Source of the DNA: Streptomyces parvulus
GTDB taxonomy: Bacteria; Actinomycetota; Actinomycetes; Streptomycetales; Streptomycetaceae
Length of the DNA: 64,000 nucleotides
Assembly: GCF_014648855.1 (NCBI RefSeq)
Contig: NZ_BMRX01000011.1
Location: 186,001 to 250,000, forward strand
Reading direction: 5' to 3'
In this document: positions 50,724-59,333 of the stretch, one piece after another
Position numbering within the stretch: the first letter of the stretch is position 1
Layout of the letters: each line of letters begins with the position of its first letter
Notes under the pieces: model-generated
What the model was told of the DNA's origin: nothing
The model's input: only the letters and a program-made list of their open reading frames with translations
Databases searched by the model: none
Position numbers and translations under genes: made by a program

Positions 50724-53180
50724 ATGGCCCGCCGTAGTACGAAGACCCCGCCGCCCGACGACTCGTACGAGGAGAAGATCCTCGACATCGACGTCGTCGA
50801 CGAGATGCAGGGCTCCTTCCTCGAGTACGCGTACTCGGTCATCTACTCCCGTGCGCTCCCGGACGCCCGCGACGGCCTCAAGCCGGTGCACCGCCGGATC
50901 GTGTACCAGATGAGCGAGATGGGCCTCAGGCCGGAGCGCGGCTACGTGAAGTGCGCCCGCGTCGTCGGCGAGGTGATGGGCAAGCTGCATCCGCACGGTG
51001 ACGCGTCCATCTACGACGCGCTGGTGCGCATGGCCCAGTCCTTCTCGATGCGCGTGCCCCTGGTGGACGGCCACGGCAACTTCGGCTCGCTGGGCAACGA
51101 CGATCCGCCGGCCGCCATGCGGTACACCGAGTGCCGGATGGCCGAGGCCACCAGCCTGATGACGGACTCCATCGACGAGGACACCGTCGACTTCGGCCCC
51201 AACTACGACGGCCAGGAGCGGGAGCCGGTGGCCCTGCCCGCCGCCTTCCCGAACCTCCTGGTCAACGGCGCCTCCGGCATCGCGGTCGGCATGGCCACGA
51301 ACATGCCGCCGCACAACCTGCGCGAGGTCATCGCCGCCGCCCGGCACCTGATCCGGCACCCGAACGCCGATCTCGAAGCCCTGATGAAGCACGTGCCGGG
51401 CCCCGACCTGCCCACCGGCGGCCGGATCGTCGGCCTGCCCGGCATCCGGGACGCGTACGAGACGGGCCGCGGCACGTTCAAGATCCGCGCGACGGTGTCC
51501 GTGGAGACCGTGACGGCGCGGCGCAAGGGCCTCGTCGTCACCGAGCTGCCCTTCGCGGTCGGCCCCGAGAAGGTCATCGCGAAGATCAAGGACCTGGTGG
51601 GCTCGAAGAAGCTCCAGGGCATCGCGGACGTCAAGGACCTCACCGACCGCGAGCACGGACTGCGTCTGGTCATCGAGATCAAGAACGGCTTCGTGCCCGA
51701 GGCCGTCCTGGAGCAGCTCTACAAGCTGACGCCGATGGAGGAGTCCTTCGGCATCAACAACGTCGCCCTGGTGGACGGGCAGCCCCTCACCCTCGGCCTC
51801 AAGGAGCTGCTGGAGGTCTATCTCGACCACCGCTTCACCGTCGTACGGCGGCGCAGCGAGTTCCGCCGGAGCAAGAAGCGCGACCGGCTGCACCTGGTGG
51901 AGGGCCTGCTCACCGCGCTGGTCGACATCGACGAGGTCATCCGCCTCATCCGCTCCAGCGAGAACTCCGCGCAGGCCAAGCAGCGCCTGATGGACCAGTT
52001 CTCGCTGAGCGACGTGCAGACCCAGTACATCCTGGACACGCCGCTGCGCCGGCTCACCAAGTACGACCGCATCGAGCTGGAGTCGGAGAAGGAGCGGCTG
52101 AACGCGGAGATCGAGGAGCTGTCCCGGATCCTCGACTCGGACGCGGAGCTGCGCAAGCTCGTCTCCAACGAACTGGCCGCGGTCGCCAAGAAGTTCGGCA
52201 CCGACCGCCGTACGACGCTGCTGGAGTCCGGCGGTGTCCCGGTCGCCGCCGTGCCGTTGCAGGTGGCGGACGACCCGTGCCGGGTGCTGCTCTCCTCCAC
52301 AGGCCTGCTGGCCCGCACCGCGAACGCCGAGCCGCTGGTCGTGGAGGCCGGCGCCAAGCGCGCCAAGCACGACCTGATCGTCTCGGCGGTGGCGGCCACG
52401 GCGCGGGGCGAGGTCGGCGTGGTGACGTCCGGCGGCCGCCTGCTGCGGGTGAATGTGGTGGACCTCCCCCAGCTCCCCGAGTCCATGCCGGCGCCGAACC
52501 TGTCGGGCGGCGCGCCGCTGGCGGAGTTCGTGTCCCTGGAGGACGACGAGAACGTCGTCTGCCTGACCACCCTGGACGAGTCCTCGCCGGGGCTGGCGCT
52601 CGGCACGGAACAGGGCGTGGTCAAGCGGGTGGTGCCCGACTACCCGTCCCACAAGGACGAGTTGGAGGTCATCACCCTCAAGGAGGGCGACCGCATCGTC
52701 GGCGGCGCCGAGCTGCGCTCCGGCGAGGAGGACCTGGTCTTCATCACGGACGACGCCCAGCTCCTGCGCTACCAGGCCTCCCAGGTGCGTGCGCAGGGCC
52801 GTCCGGCGGGCGGTGTGGCGGGCATCAAGCTCGCCGACGGCGCCAAGGTCATCTCCTTCACGGCGGTGGACCCGGCGGCGGAGGCGGTGGTCTTCACGGT
52901 GGCCGGTTCGCGGGGCACCCTGGACGACTCCGTGCAGACCACGGCCAAACTCACCCCGTTCGACCAGTATCCGCGCAAGGGCCGCGCCACGGGTGGCGTG
53001 CGCTGCCAGCGGTTCCTGAAGGGCGAGGACTGCCTGGCCTTCGCCTGGGCGGGGCCGACCCCGGCCCTGGCCGCCCAGAAGAACGGCACACCGGCTCAGC
53101 TCCCGGACATCGACCCGCGCCGCGACGGTTCGGGCGTGTCCCTGCCGAAGACCGTGTCGGTGGTGGCGGGGCCGGTCTAG
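50724..53180 (+). CDS. parC: Topoisomerase IV subunit A / second gyrase A
   Basis: An 818-residue type II topoisomerase A subunit. The catalytic Tyr134 is in PAAMRYTECRM, the quinolone-region segment is HPHGDASIYDALVRMAQ, and the N-terminal DGLKPVHRRIVYQM is standard. The C-terminal ~300 residues are a beta-pinwheel domain. The gyrase box is imperfect; near the end TPFDQYPRKGRATGGVRCQRF is the ParC-like repeat. Streptomyces carries this in addition to gyrA; ParC decatenates replicated chromosomes, here in sporulation. ATG has AAGGAG upstream. The parE partner is not in the window. Confidence 0.92.
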   Translation: MARRSTKTPPPDDSYEEKILDIDVVDEMQGSFLEYAYSVIYSRALPDARDGLKPVHRRIVYQMSEMGLRPERGYVKCARVVGEVMGKLHPHGDASIYDALVRMAQSFSMRVPLVDGHGNFGSLGNDDPPAAMRYTECRMAEATSLMTDSIDEDTVDFGPNYDGQEREPVALPAAFPNLLVNGASGIAVGMATNMPPHNLREVIAAARHLIRHPNADLEALMKHVPGPDLPTGGRIVGLPGIRDAYETGRGTFKIRATVSVETVTARRKGLVVTELPFAVGPEKVIAKIKDLVGSKKLQGIADVKDLTDREHGLRLVIEIKNGFVPEAVLEQLYKLTPMEESFGINNVALVDGQPLTLGLKELLEVYLDHRFTVVRRRSEFRRSKKRDRLHLVEGLLTALVDIDEVIRLIRSSENSAQAKQRLMDQFSLSDVQTQYILDTPLRRLTKYDRIELESEKERLNAEIEELSRILDSDAELRKLVSNELAAVAKKFGTDRRTTLLESGGVPVAAVPLQVADDPCRVLLSSTGLLARTANAEPLVVEAGAKRAKHDLIVSAVAATARGEVGVVTSGGRLLRVNVVDLPQLPESMPAPNLSGGAPLAEFVSLEDDENVVCLTTLDESSPGLALGTEQGVVKRVVPDYPSHKDELEVITLKEGDRIVGGAELRSGEEDLVFITDDAQLLRYQASQVRAQGRPAGGVAGIKLADGAKVISFTAVDPAAEAVVFTVAGSRGTLDDSVQTTAKLTPFDQYPRKGRATGGVRCQRFLKGEDCLAFAWAGPTPALAAQKNGTPAQLPDIDPRRDGSGVSLPKTVSVVAGPV

Positions 53181-53206
53181 GGCCTGTCGTCTGGATCAGG
53201 CCCTAG
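53177..53206. terminator. Hairpin shared by the ends of parC and the CobW gene
   Basis: Perfect 10-bp arms CTAGGGCCTG / CAGGCCCTAG with a 10-nt loop. The TAG stop of parC (53178-53180) and, on the other strand, the TAG stop of the CobW gene (53205-53203) both lie inside the arms. Confidence 0.75.
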
Positions 53207-54321
53207 GCGGTGGGCGGCTCGTCGCCGTCCGGGGTCCCGCCGTCGGGGGACGGTACGTAGCGCAGGACGCCCCACATGCCGTGCTCGTCGGCGTGCGGGG
53301 CTTCGCTGCGGCAGGCGTCGAGTTCCTTGTCCAGGGCGGAAGCGTCGATGCCCGCGCCGATCAGGACGAGCTGGGTGCGGCGGTCGGCCGCGGCGGGCCA
53401 GGGCTCCGGGTAGAAGCGGAGGAAGCGTCCCACGGCGTGCACGGCGTACCGGTTGCGCGGATCGTGGGGGCCGAAGTCGACGTAGCCCTTGATCCGGTAG
53501 AGGCCTTCGGGGCGGCTGTCGAGGAACCGCATGAGCCGGCGCGGGTCGAGCGGCAGGTCGGAGGCGAACGACAAGGTGTCGTAGGCCGCGTGCAGATGCT
53601 CGGAGTGGGCGCCGCGCGTGTCGGGCGCGCCGCTCGCGTCGGCCGCGTCGCCGGCCGGGTGGTCGTGGAGGTCGTGGAGGTCGTCGAAGGACAGCTGGCC
53701 GACGCGTTCCTCGCTCGGCCGGCACTCGTAGAGGAACGCCGGGTCGATACGGCCGTAGGTCGCCGGCACCACGGCCGCGCCCTCGCCCAGCGAGCGGGCG
53801 AGGGCGAGCACGCGCTCGGCGTCCTGAGCTCGGTCGGTCTTGTTGACGACGATCAGATCGGCGAGCGCCAGGTGCCGGTCGATCTCCGGGTGCCGCGCCC
53901 GTGTCGCGTCGAACTCGGCGGCGTCGACGACCTCGACGAGCCCGCCGTAGACGACCTCCGGCTGCTCGCTGGCGAGCACCATGCGCACCAGTTCCTGGGG
54001 CTCGGCCAGGCCGCTCGCCTCGATGACGATGACGTCGATGCCGGCCTCGGGCCGGGCGAGCCGCGCGAGGTACCCGTCGAGTTCGCTCACGTCGACGGCG
54101 CAGCACAGGCAGCCGTTGCCGAGCGAGACGGTGGAGTCGCCGAGGGCGCCCGCCACGGCCATGGCGTCGATCTCGATCGACCCGAAGTCGTTGACGACGG
54201 CGCCGATCCGGCTGCCTCCGCTGCGGTGCAGGAGGTGGTTGAGGAGTGTGGTTTTCCCGGAGCCGAGGAATCCGGCGAGGACCACGACCGGGATCTGCTG
54301 CGGAGTCGGGCGCTGCCCCAC
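53203..54321 (-). CDS. CobW/G3E-family GTPase metallochaperone
   Basis: A 372-residue GTPase. Walker A GFLGSGKTTLLNHLL, metal motif GCLCCAVD (C-x-C-C), NKTD base-recognition and the C-terminal CobW_C domain (PLDPRRLMRFLDSRPEGLYR, then IKGYVDFG). Members insert or deliver zinc, cobalt or iron; a His-rich stretch (LHDLHDHPAGD) in the middle would favour metal binding. GTG 54321 follows GAGAGAGGT. No Zur box seen in the 300 bp upstream by eye. Confidence 0.88.
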   Translation of the reverse strand: MGQRPTPQQIPVVVLAGFLGSGKTTLLNHLLHRSGGSRIGAVVNDFGSIEIDAMAVAGALGDSTVSLGNGCLCCAVDVSELDGYLARLARPEAGIDVIVIEASGLAEPQELVRMVLASEQPEVVYGGLVEVVDAAEFDATRARHPEIDRHLALADLIVVNKTDRAQDAERVLALARSLGEGAAVVPATYGRIDPAFLYECRPSEERVGQLSFDDLHDLHDHPAGDAADASGAPDTRGAHSEHLHAAYDTLSFASDLPLDPRRLMRFLDSRPEGLYRIKGYVDFGPHDPRNRYAVHAVGRFLRFYPEPWPAAADRRTQLVLIGAGIDASALDKELDACRSEAPHADEHGMWGVLRYVPSPDGGTPDGDEPPTA

Positions 54322-54639
54322 CGTGCGACCTCTCTCTCACCTACGCGTACGCCGTCTCACGGCACGTCGTGCACCGCGCGCGGAATGCCCTGCTCAGGAT
54401 ACGAGTCGCCACAGGCAGCGTGGAGTGAACGATTGTTAGCAGCGTCGGCGGGGCAGACGTCTGGCAAGGCGCCGGAGTGTGCGACCCTCGCTTCCCTCCG
54501 TGCGCCTCCTCTCCGCCTCCCCGTCGATCAGCGCAGCTCGGCACTCTGGAGGTGGCACGCGCCGCCCATCGCTCGCCGGTCCCCGTCAGCCGACCCGCAC
54601 TCGACGACCGGCGGGCGGTCGCCTGATTCGGGGGTTGAC
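54322..54639. other. Intergenic region between the CobW and DUF6082 genes
   Basis: About 320 bp, divergent promoter area. No gene, no clear operator. Confidence 0.5.
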
Positions 54640-55191
54640 ATGGCCACACGGAAGAAGATCACGGGGAGGTTCGGCTCTGCGGCGACCGGGCTGCTGCTCG
54701 CCACGGCGGGGATATCCCTCGCCGCACGGCAGCGGTGGCTGGAAAAGGCTCGTCTGCATGAGCGGCAACTGGAGCTGGAGGAGCTTGCGCTCCGCCGCAA
54801 CACACTCCAGCACCAGCAGCGCATGCACTGGGAGTTGCTGACCCGGGCGATCGACGACCCGACTCTCGCCGAGGTCATCGACACGTACGACCAGAGCATC
54901 CCGGCCGAGCGGCGGCGGCAGTTCCTCTACGCCAACGCCTGGTACACGTATCTGTTCCACACCCATCGAGCGGGGCTTCTGGACCTGGAGGAGCTCTACC
55001 GGCACCTGCGGGAATTCCTGCAGAGCCCCGTGTTCCGGGAGTACTGGGAGGCGTCCGGTCACATGCGCGCCTCGCTGAACGACACGTCCGAGGAGGCTCG
55101 GCTGGGTCAGATGGTCGACGGGCTCGTACGGGATCTCGACGAGGCGGACACCGACGAATGGTGGGTCGTGGGTAACCCGCCGACGGACTGA
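54640..55191 (+). CDS. DUF6082-type helical protein with N-terminal anchor
   Basis: A 183-residue protein. The N-terminus has a weak membrane helix (GSAATGLLLATAGISLAA), then a long charged coiled coil (LEKARLHERQLELEELALRR, then NTLQHQQRMHWELLTRAIDD) and a helical domain (YTYLFHTHRAGLLDLEELYR, then EFLQSPVFREYW). I recall this pattern as DUF6082, widespread and often multicopy in Streptomyces; function unknown. ATG 54640 lacks a canonical ribosome binding site (GGGG seven bases upstream). Confidence 0.7.
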   Translation: MATRKKITGRFGSAATGLLLATAGISLAARQRWLEKARLHERQLELEELALRRNTLQHQQRMHWELLTRAIDDPTLAEVIDTYDQSIPAERRRQFLYANAWYTYLFHTHRAGLLDLEELYRHLREFLQSPVFREYWEASGHMRASLNDTSEEARLGQMVDGLVRDLDEADTDEWWVVGNPPTD

Positions 55192-55320
55192 CGTCGGCCT
55201 TCCGGCGGGCATGGCGACGCGACACGACCGGGTGACTTTCGGCCGCTGGTCACGTGGACCTCATCAACCCCAGTAGCGTGTGCTCGCCATCACTTTGGTA
55301 ACTCATAAGGACCGGTACCT

Positions 55321-55557
55321 TTGAAGATCGTGCGCCGCATTGGTGTGCCGCCCAGCGCCCGGGGCAGCAACTCGGGTTCCACCTGCCCGGACCTCTTCGA
55401 GCTGAGCGACGGCAACTTCGCCGTCATCGGCACCGAGGCCACGGAAGCGCTGGAGCGTGAACTGCCCGCCGACGCCGCCCGTGCCGACTACGAACGCATC
55501 GTGGTCGTGAGCAGGGAAACCCTCATCCGGGCCAAGGCGGACATCCCCGACGCCTGA
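55321..55557 (+). CDS. Uncharacterised 78-residue Streptomyces protein
   Basis: TTG 55321, with AAGGA about nine bases upstream. The product MKIVRRIGVPPSARGSNSGS, then TCPDLFELSDGNFAVIG, then ERIVVVSRETLIRAKADIPD is strand-rich and small. Such genes are conserved in Streptomyces, usually beside a regulator or a DUF6879-like gene; function unknown. Here neither is adjacent, only the DUF6082 gene upstream. Confidence 0.7.
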   Translation: MKIVRRIGVPPSARGSNSGSTCPDLFELSDGNFAVIGTEATEALERELPADAARADYERIVVVSRETLIRAKADIPDA

Positions 55558-55693
55558 CGGCAGTCCGTGTCCGCCGCCGCGCCCACCGCCGCCCGTGCCG
55601 GACACCCCACCGTCGAGGCATCCGGCACACCGTCCATGCCCGGCGCCCTCTCGACCAGGCCTGGCGCCCGAACGGCACCAGGCCGCTCGTCTC

Positions 55694-56875
55694 TCAGGCC
55701 ACCGCCGGCACTCCGACCGGCGCCCCCGGTCCCACGTACCGGGCCGCAGGCCGGATGATCTTCGAGTCCCGCGCCTGCTCCAGGATGTTCGCGCTCCAGC
55801 CCACCGTCCGCGCCGCCGCGAACGTCGGGGTGAACATCTCCCGCGGCAGCCCGCACAGTTCCATGACCACGCCCGCGTAGAACTCGACGTTGGTGTGCAG
55901 CTCCCGCCCCGGCTTCAGCTCCGCGAGGATCGCCTCGACCCGGCGCTCCACCTCGACGGCGAACTCCACGCGCGGACCACCGAACCCCTGCGCCACCTCC
56001 CGGAGCATCCTGGAGCGCGGGTCCTCCGTGCGGTAGACGGCGTGGCCGAAGCCCATGATGCGCTCACCGGAGAGCACACGCTCGCGGATCCACGTGTCGA
56101 TGCGTTCGGGGGTGCCGATGGCGTCCAGGGTGTCCAGCGCCCGGCTGGGCGCCCCTCCGTGCAGGGGACCGGACAGCGCCGCAAGGGCTCCCGTGAGCGC
56201 CGCGGCGACGTCGGCACCCGTCGAGGCGATGACCCGCGCGGTGAACGTTGACGCGTTGAAGCCGTGGTCAATGGTGGAGATCAAGTACTGCTCCACCGCC
56301 CGCGTGCGCCGGGCGTCCGGCTCCGCGCCGGTCAGCATGTACAGGTAGTTCGCCGCGAAGGACAGGTCCTCGCGCGGCTGGACGGGATCCAGTCCGCGGC
56401 CCAGCCGGTGCAGCGCCGTCAGCAGCGTCGGCACGGCGGCCGCGGCCACGAGGGTGTCCTGGCGGCGCTGTTCCGCCGAGAGGTCGTACACCGGCCGGAA
56501 CCCCCGGGCCGCACCGAGCAGCGACAGGGCCGTGCGCAGGCCGGCGAACGGACCCGAGTGCCCGCCGGCCGCCGCGACGGCGGGCAGCGCCGCGCTCACC
56601 GCGTCGGGAAGGCGTCGCATGGCCGCGGTCTCGGCGGTGAAGGCGGCTCCGCGGCGCGCGTCCGGGAGTTCTCCGTGGACCAGGAGATGCCAGACGTCCT
56701 CGAAACTGCGGCTGCGGGCCAGTTCGACGGCCGAGTACTGGCGGTAGTGGTAGAAGCCCTCGAGCCCCCGCACATCGCCCACCTCGGTCTCGGCCACGAC
56801 GACACCCGCGAGCCCTCGCGGCACATCGACGGGCGACGGGCCCGACGGGCCGGTCACGTGCCTGTTGACGGACAT
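55694..56875 (-). CDS. Citrate synthase
   Basis: A 393-residue citrate synthase-fold enzyme condensing oxaloacetate with an acyl-CoA. Conserved sites: TIDHGFNASTFTARVIASTG, GPLHGGAPSRALDTL, the His loop MGFGHAVYRTEDPRSRML and catalytic Asp region LHTNVEFYAGVVMELCGLP. It may be a true citrate synthase or a 2-methylcitrate synthase; the sequence alone does not separate them. Divergent from the HTH-citrate synthase at 56988. Confidence 0.88.
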   Translation of the reverse strand: MSVNRHVTGPSGPSPVDVPRGLAGVVVAETEVGDVRGLEGFYHYRQYSAVELARSRSFEDVWHLLVHGELPDARRGAAFTAETAAMRRLPDAVSAALPAVAAAGGHSGPFAGLRTALSLLGAARGFRPVYDLSAEQRRQDTLVAAAAVPTLLTALHRLGRGLDPVQPREDLSFAANYLYMLTGAEPDARRTRAVEQYLISTIDHGFNASTFTARVIASTGADVAAALTGALAALSGPLHGGAPSRALDTLDAIGTPERIDTWIRERVLSGERIMGFGHAVYRTEDPRSRMLREVAQGFGGPRVEFAVEVERRVEAILAELKPGRELHTNVEFYAGVVMELCGLPREMFTPTFAAARTVGWSANILEQARDSKIIRPAARYVGPGAPVGVPAVA

Positions 56876-56891
56876 GATTACCTCCTCGAAC

Positions 56892-56944
56892 TTGATTCAA
56901 CTGTCTACACTTGACCATCTCACTGTCAATATTGACTGAATCAA
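56892..56944. promoter_or_regulatory. Candidate operator between the two citrate synthase genes
   Basis: Inverted TTGATTCA (56892-56899) and TGAATCAA (56937-56944) flank a central 12-bp perfect palindrome GTCAATATTGAC (56925-56936) within an AT-rich stretch. It occupies the 112-bp divergent spacer, where the HTH of the neighbouring protein could bind. Confidence 0.6.
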
Positions 56945-56987
56945 CATAAGGCTCAGAAGGAACCCCCAGGATCGATACGGTGACCTC

Positions 56988-58247
56988 ATGCGCGATCAGG
57001 ACCCCGGCCGCCCGGACGACGCCGAACGGCGTCTGACCACCAAGGAAGCGGCCGAACTCCTCGGGGTGAAACCCGAGACCGTGTACGCGTACGTCAGCCG
57101 CGGCCGACTCGGCAGCCGGCGCACCCACGACGGCCGCGGCAGCACCTTCGACGCGCAGGAGGTGCGGGCCCTCGCCCGCCGCAACCGGCGCGACGGCGGC
57201 ACTTCCGCGACCGCCGGCCACGAGACGGCGGTGCACACCCGCCTCACGCTCATCGAGGGCGACCGGCTCTACTACCGGGGCGTCGACGCGGTCGAACTCG
57301 CCTCCCGCCACAGCTACGAAGAGGTCGCCGAGTGGCTCTGGACCGGGGAACTGCGCCCCGGCGCCACGTTCTCCGCGCCCGAGCCCTCCGTGACCGCCGC
57401 CCGCCGGGCCGTCGACGCCCTGCCCGAACACGCGGCTCCCACCGACCGGTTGCGGGTCGCCGCGGTCGCCGCCGCGGTCGCCGACCCCCTGCGCTACGAC
57501 CTGACCGAGGACGCGGTGCTGGGCACCGCGCGCACCCTCATCCCCACCCTGGTCGCCGCGCTTCCGCCCGTGGCCCGCGCCGGCGACGACCGCGCCCCCC
57601 TCGCCCACCGCCTCTGGACCCGGCTGAGCGGACGCCCCGCCGACGGACCGACGCTGCGCGCCCTCGACACCGCGCTCTCCCTGCTCGTCGACCACGATCT
57701 GGCCGCCTCCACGCTCGCCGTCCGCCTGGCGGCGTCGGCCCGGGCACACGCGTACGCGGTGGTCTCCGCCGGGCTCGGCGTGATCGAGGGGCCGCTGCAC
57801 GGCGCCGCGGGCGGCCTCGCCCACCGGATGCTGCTGGAGGTGCTGGACCAGGGCCGCGCCGCGCCCGTGGTCGCCGAGGAGCTGCGGGCCGGCCGCCGCG
57901 TTCCCGGTCTTGGCCACCGCCTCTACCCGGGCGAGGACCCACGCGCGCGTGCCCTCTTCACGCTCCTGGAGGACATCCCGCGGGCCGCGCCCGCCCTCGC
58001 GGCGGCCCGTGACGTCCAGGCCACCGCCGCCCGGCACACCCCCCTGCACGCCAATGTCGACCTGGCCCTCGCCGTCCTCACCGCCTCGTCCGGCATGCGC
58101 TCCACCGCGGCCGAGACGATCTTCGCGGTGGCGCGTACCGCGGGCTGGATCGCACACGCGCTGGAGGAGTACGGCGAACGCCCCCTGCGGATGCGTCCGA
58201 GCGGGCTCTACACGGGCCCGCGGCCGCCGCGGCCACTGCCGGAGTAG
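56988..58247 (+). CDS. Citrate synthase-like protein with N-terminal MerR/excisionase-type HTH
   Basis: A 419-residue fusion. Residues ~15-68 are a helix-turn-helix of the excisionase/MerR-like type (LTTKEAAELLGVKPETVYAY, then VSRGRLGSRR). A citrate synthase fold follows (about 80-415): GVIEGPLHGAAGGLAHRML, then GLGHRLYPGEDPRARAL, then LHANVDLALAVLTASSGM. Catalytic-type His residues are kept in part, so it could be an enzyme, a metabolite-sensing regulator, or both. It probably binds the operator in the divergent spacer and controls the citrate synthase gene (inference). Confidence 0.87.
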   Translation: MRDQDPGRPDDAERRLTTKEAAELLGVKPETVYAYVSRGRLGSRRTHDGRGSTFDAQEVRALARRNRRDGGTSATAGHETAVHTRLTLIEGDRLYYRGVDAVELASRHSYEEVAEWLWTGELRPGATFSAPEPSVTAARRAVDALPEHAAPTDRLRVAAVAAAVADPLRYDLTEDAVLGTARTLIPTLVAALPPVARAGDDRAPLAHRLWTRLSGRPADGPTLRALDTALSLLVDHDLAASTLAVRLAASARAHAYAVVSAGLGVIEGPLHGAAGGLAHRMLLEVLDQGRAAPVVAEELRAGRRVPGLGHRLYPGEDPRARALFTLLEDIPRAAPALAAARDVQATAARHTPLHANVDLALAVLTASSGMRSTAAETIFAVARTAGWIAHALEEYGERPLRMRPSGLYTGPRPPRPLPE

Positions 58248-58282
58248 CGTTCGGGCGCGGTGGGAGGCCACCCCGCGGCAAG

Positions 58283-58301
58283 TCAGGTTAGGCTCACCTC
58301 T
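58283..58301. promoter_or_regulatory. Iron box (DmdR/DtxR type) at the sucrase/ferredoxin-like gene
   Basis: TCAGGTTAGGCTCACCTCT agrees with 16 of 19 positions of the Streptomyces iron-box consensus TTAGGTTAGGCTCACCTAA. It ends directly against the GTG start at 58302, so it overlaps the expected transcription start. Confidence 0.75.
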
Positions 58302-59246
58302 GTGAGTACGTGCTCAACCGTCTCCTGGGACCTCGACGAGCCCGTTTCGGGCACCGCACCCGTCGCGAGGACCTGGCTGCTGCTCGAACAGCCCGGCCCG
58401 TGGGGCGCCAAGGCGCTCACGTCGAGCCACCTGGACCCCGCGCTCGGCCGCGCCCTGGAAGCCGCGGCAAAGGGCACCGGCGTGCGCGTCGCGCTCATCC
58501 GCCGCCCCGGACGGCATGCCGACCGCGGCACTCCGGTGGAACGAAGGGTGTACGCGGCCCACACCGTTCCGGGCAACGTATGGGTGCGCGGTGCCACGAT
58601 CCGGGACCCCCGTCGGTTGCTCGACCTCGATCTCGCGGCGCTCGGCCGGGGCGACCACCGCGGCTTCGACGCGGCCCTCGGCGGCGGCCCCCACCTGGGC
58701 GATCCTCTGGCCCTCGTCTGCACCAACGGCAAGCGCGACCGCTGCTGCGCACTCCTGGGCCGCCCACTGGCCGCCGAACTCGCCGCCTCCGGCGCGGCGG
58801 GCGTCTGGGAGGTCACCCACCTGGGAGGCCACCGCTTCTCGCCGACGGTGCTCGTCCTGCCCCACGGGTACGTCTACGGCCGCGTCCAGGCCCACGACGT
58901 CAAGGAGATCCTGCACGGCGCGCGCGAGGGCCGGATCGTCGCCGGCGGCTGCCGTGGCAACTCGGCCTGGGACCGCCCCGGGCAGGCGGCCGAGCTGGCC
59001 GTGCGTTCGGCCCTGGGCGAGGACGCCGCCGGGGCGCTGAGCGTCGTACGGACGGACGGGTCGGCACCGCGCTGGGAGGTGACCCTGGCCCACACGGACG
59101 GGCGGCACTGGCGGGTCACCGTCGCACAGGGCGCGTCGTCACCACCACGCCCGGAGAGCTGCGGGGCGGCGGTCCTGGGATCGCCGGCCCGGATGGAGAT
59201 CGCGGCGGTGCGCGCCCTGACGGTGACGGCGGCGCTCGCGAGCTGA
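58302..59246 (+). CDS. Sucrase/ferredoxin-like family protein (thioredoxin-like [2Fe-2S])
   Basis: A 314-residue protein of the sucrase/ferredoxin-like family. CTNGKRDRCCALLGRPLAAE and HLGGHRFSPTVLVLPHGYVY are the conserved blocks, the first containing the Cys residues of a thioredoxin-like iron-sulfur site. GCRGNSAWDRPGQAAEL is also typical. Despite the name, these are thought to be redox proteins. GTG 58302 abuts an iron box, which argues for repression when iron is plentiful and a role in iron uptake or siderophore reduction (inference). No ribosome binding site: likely leaderless. Confidence 0.83.
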   Translation: MSTCSTVSWDLDEPVSGTAPVARTWLLLEQPGPWGAKALTSSHLDPALGRALEAAAKGTGVRVALIRRPGRHADRGTPVERRVYAAHTVPGNVWVRGATIRDPRRLLDLDLAALGRGDHRGFDAALGGGPHLGDPLALVCTNGKRDRCCALLGRPLAAELAASGAAGVWEVTHLGGHRFSPTVLVLPHGYVYGRVQAHDVKEILHGAREGRIVAGGCRGNSAWDRPGQAAELAVRSALGEDAAGALSVVRTDGSAPRWEVTLAHTDGRHWRVTVAQGASSPPRPESCGAAVLGSPARMEIAAVRALTVTAALAS

Positions 59247-59333
59247 CCCGGCGCACCACCCGGGGCTCCGTGCGGGAGATCCGCGCCACATCCCCCTACG
59301 GCACGCCCCCGCCTCCCACGTACGGTCTTGGGT

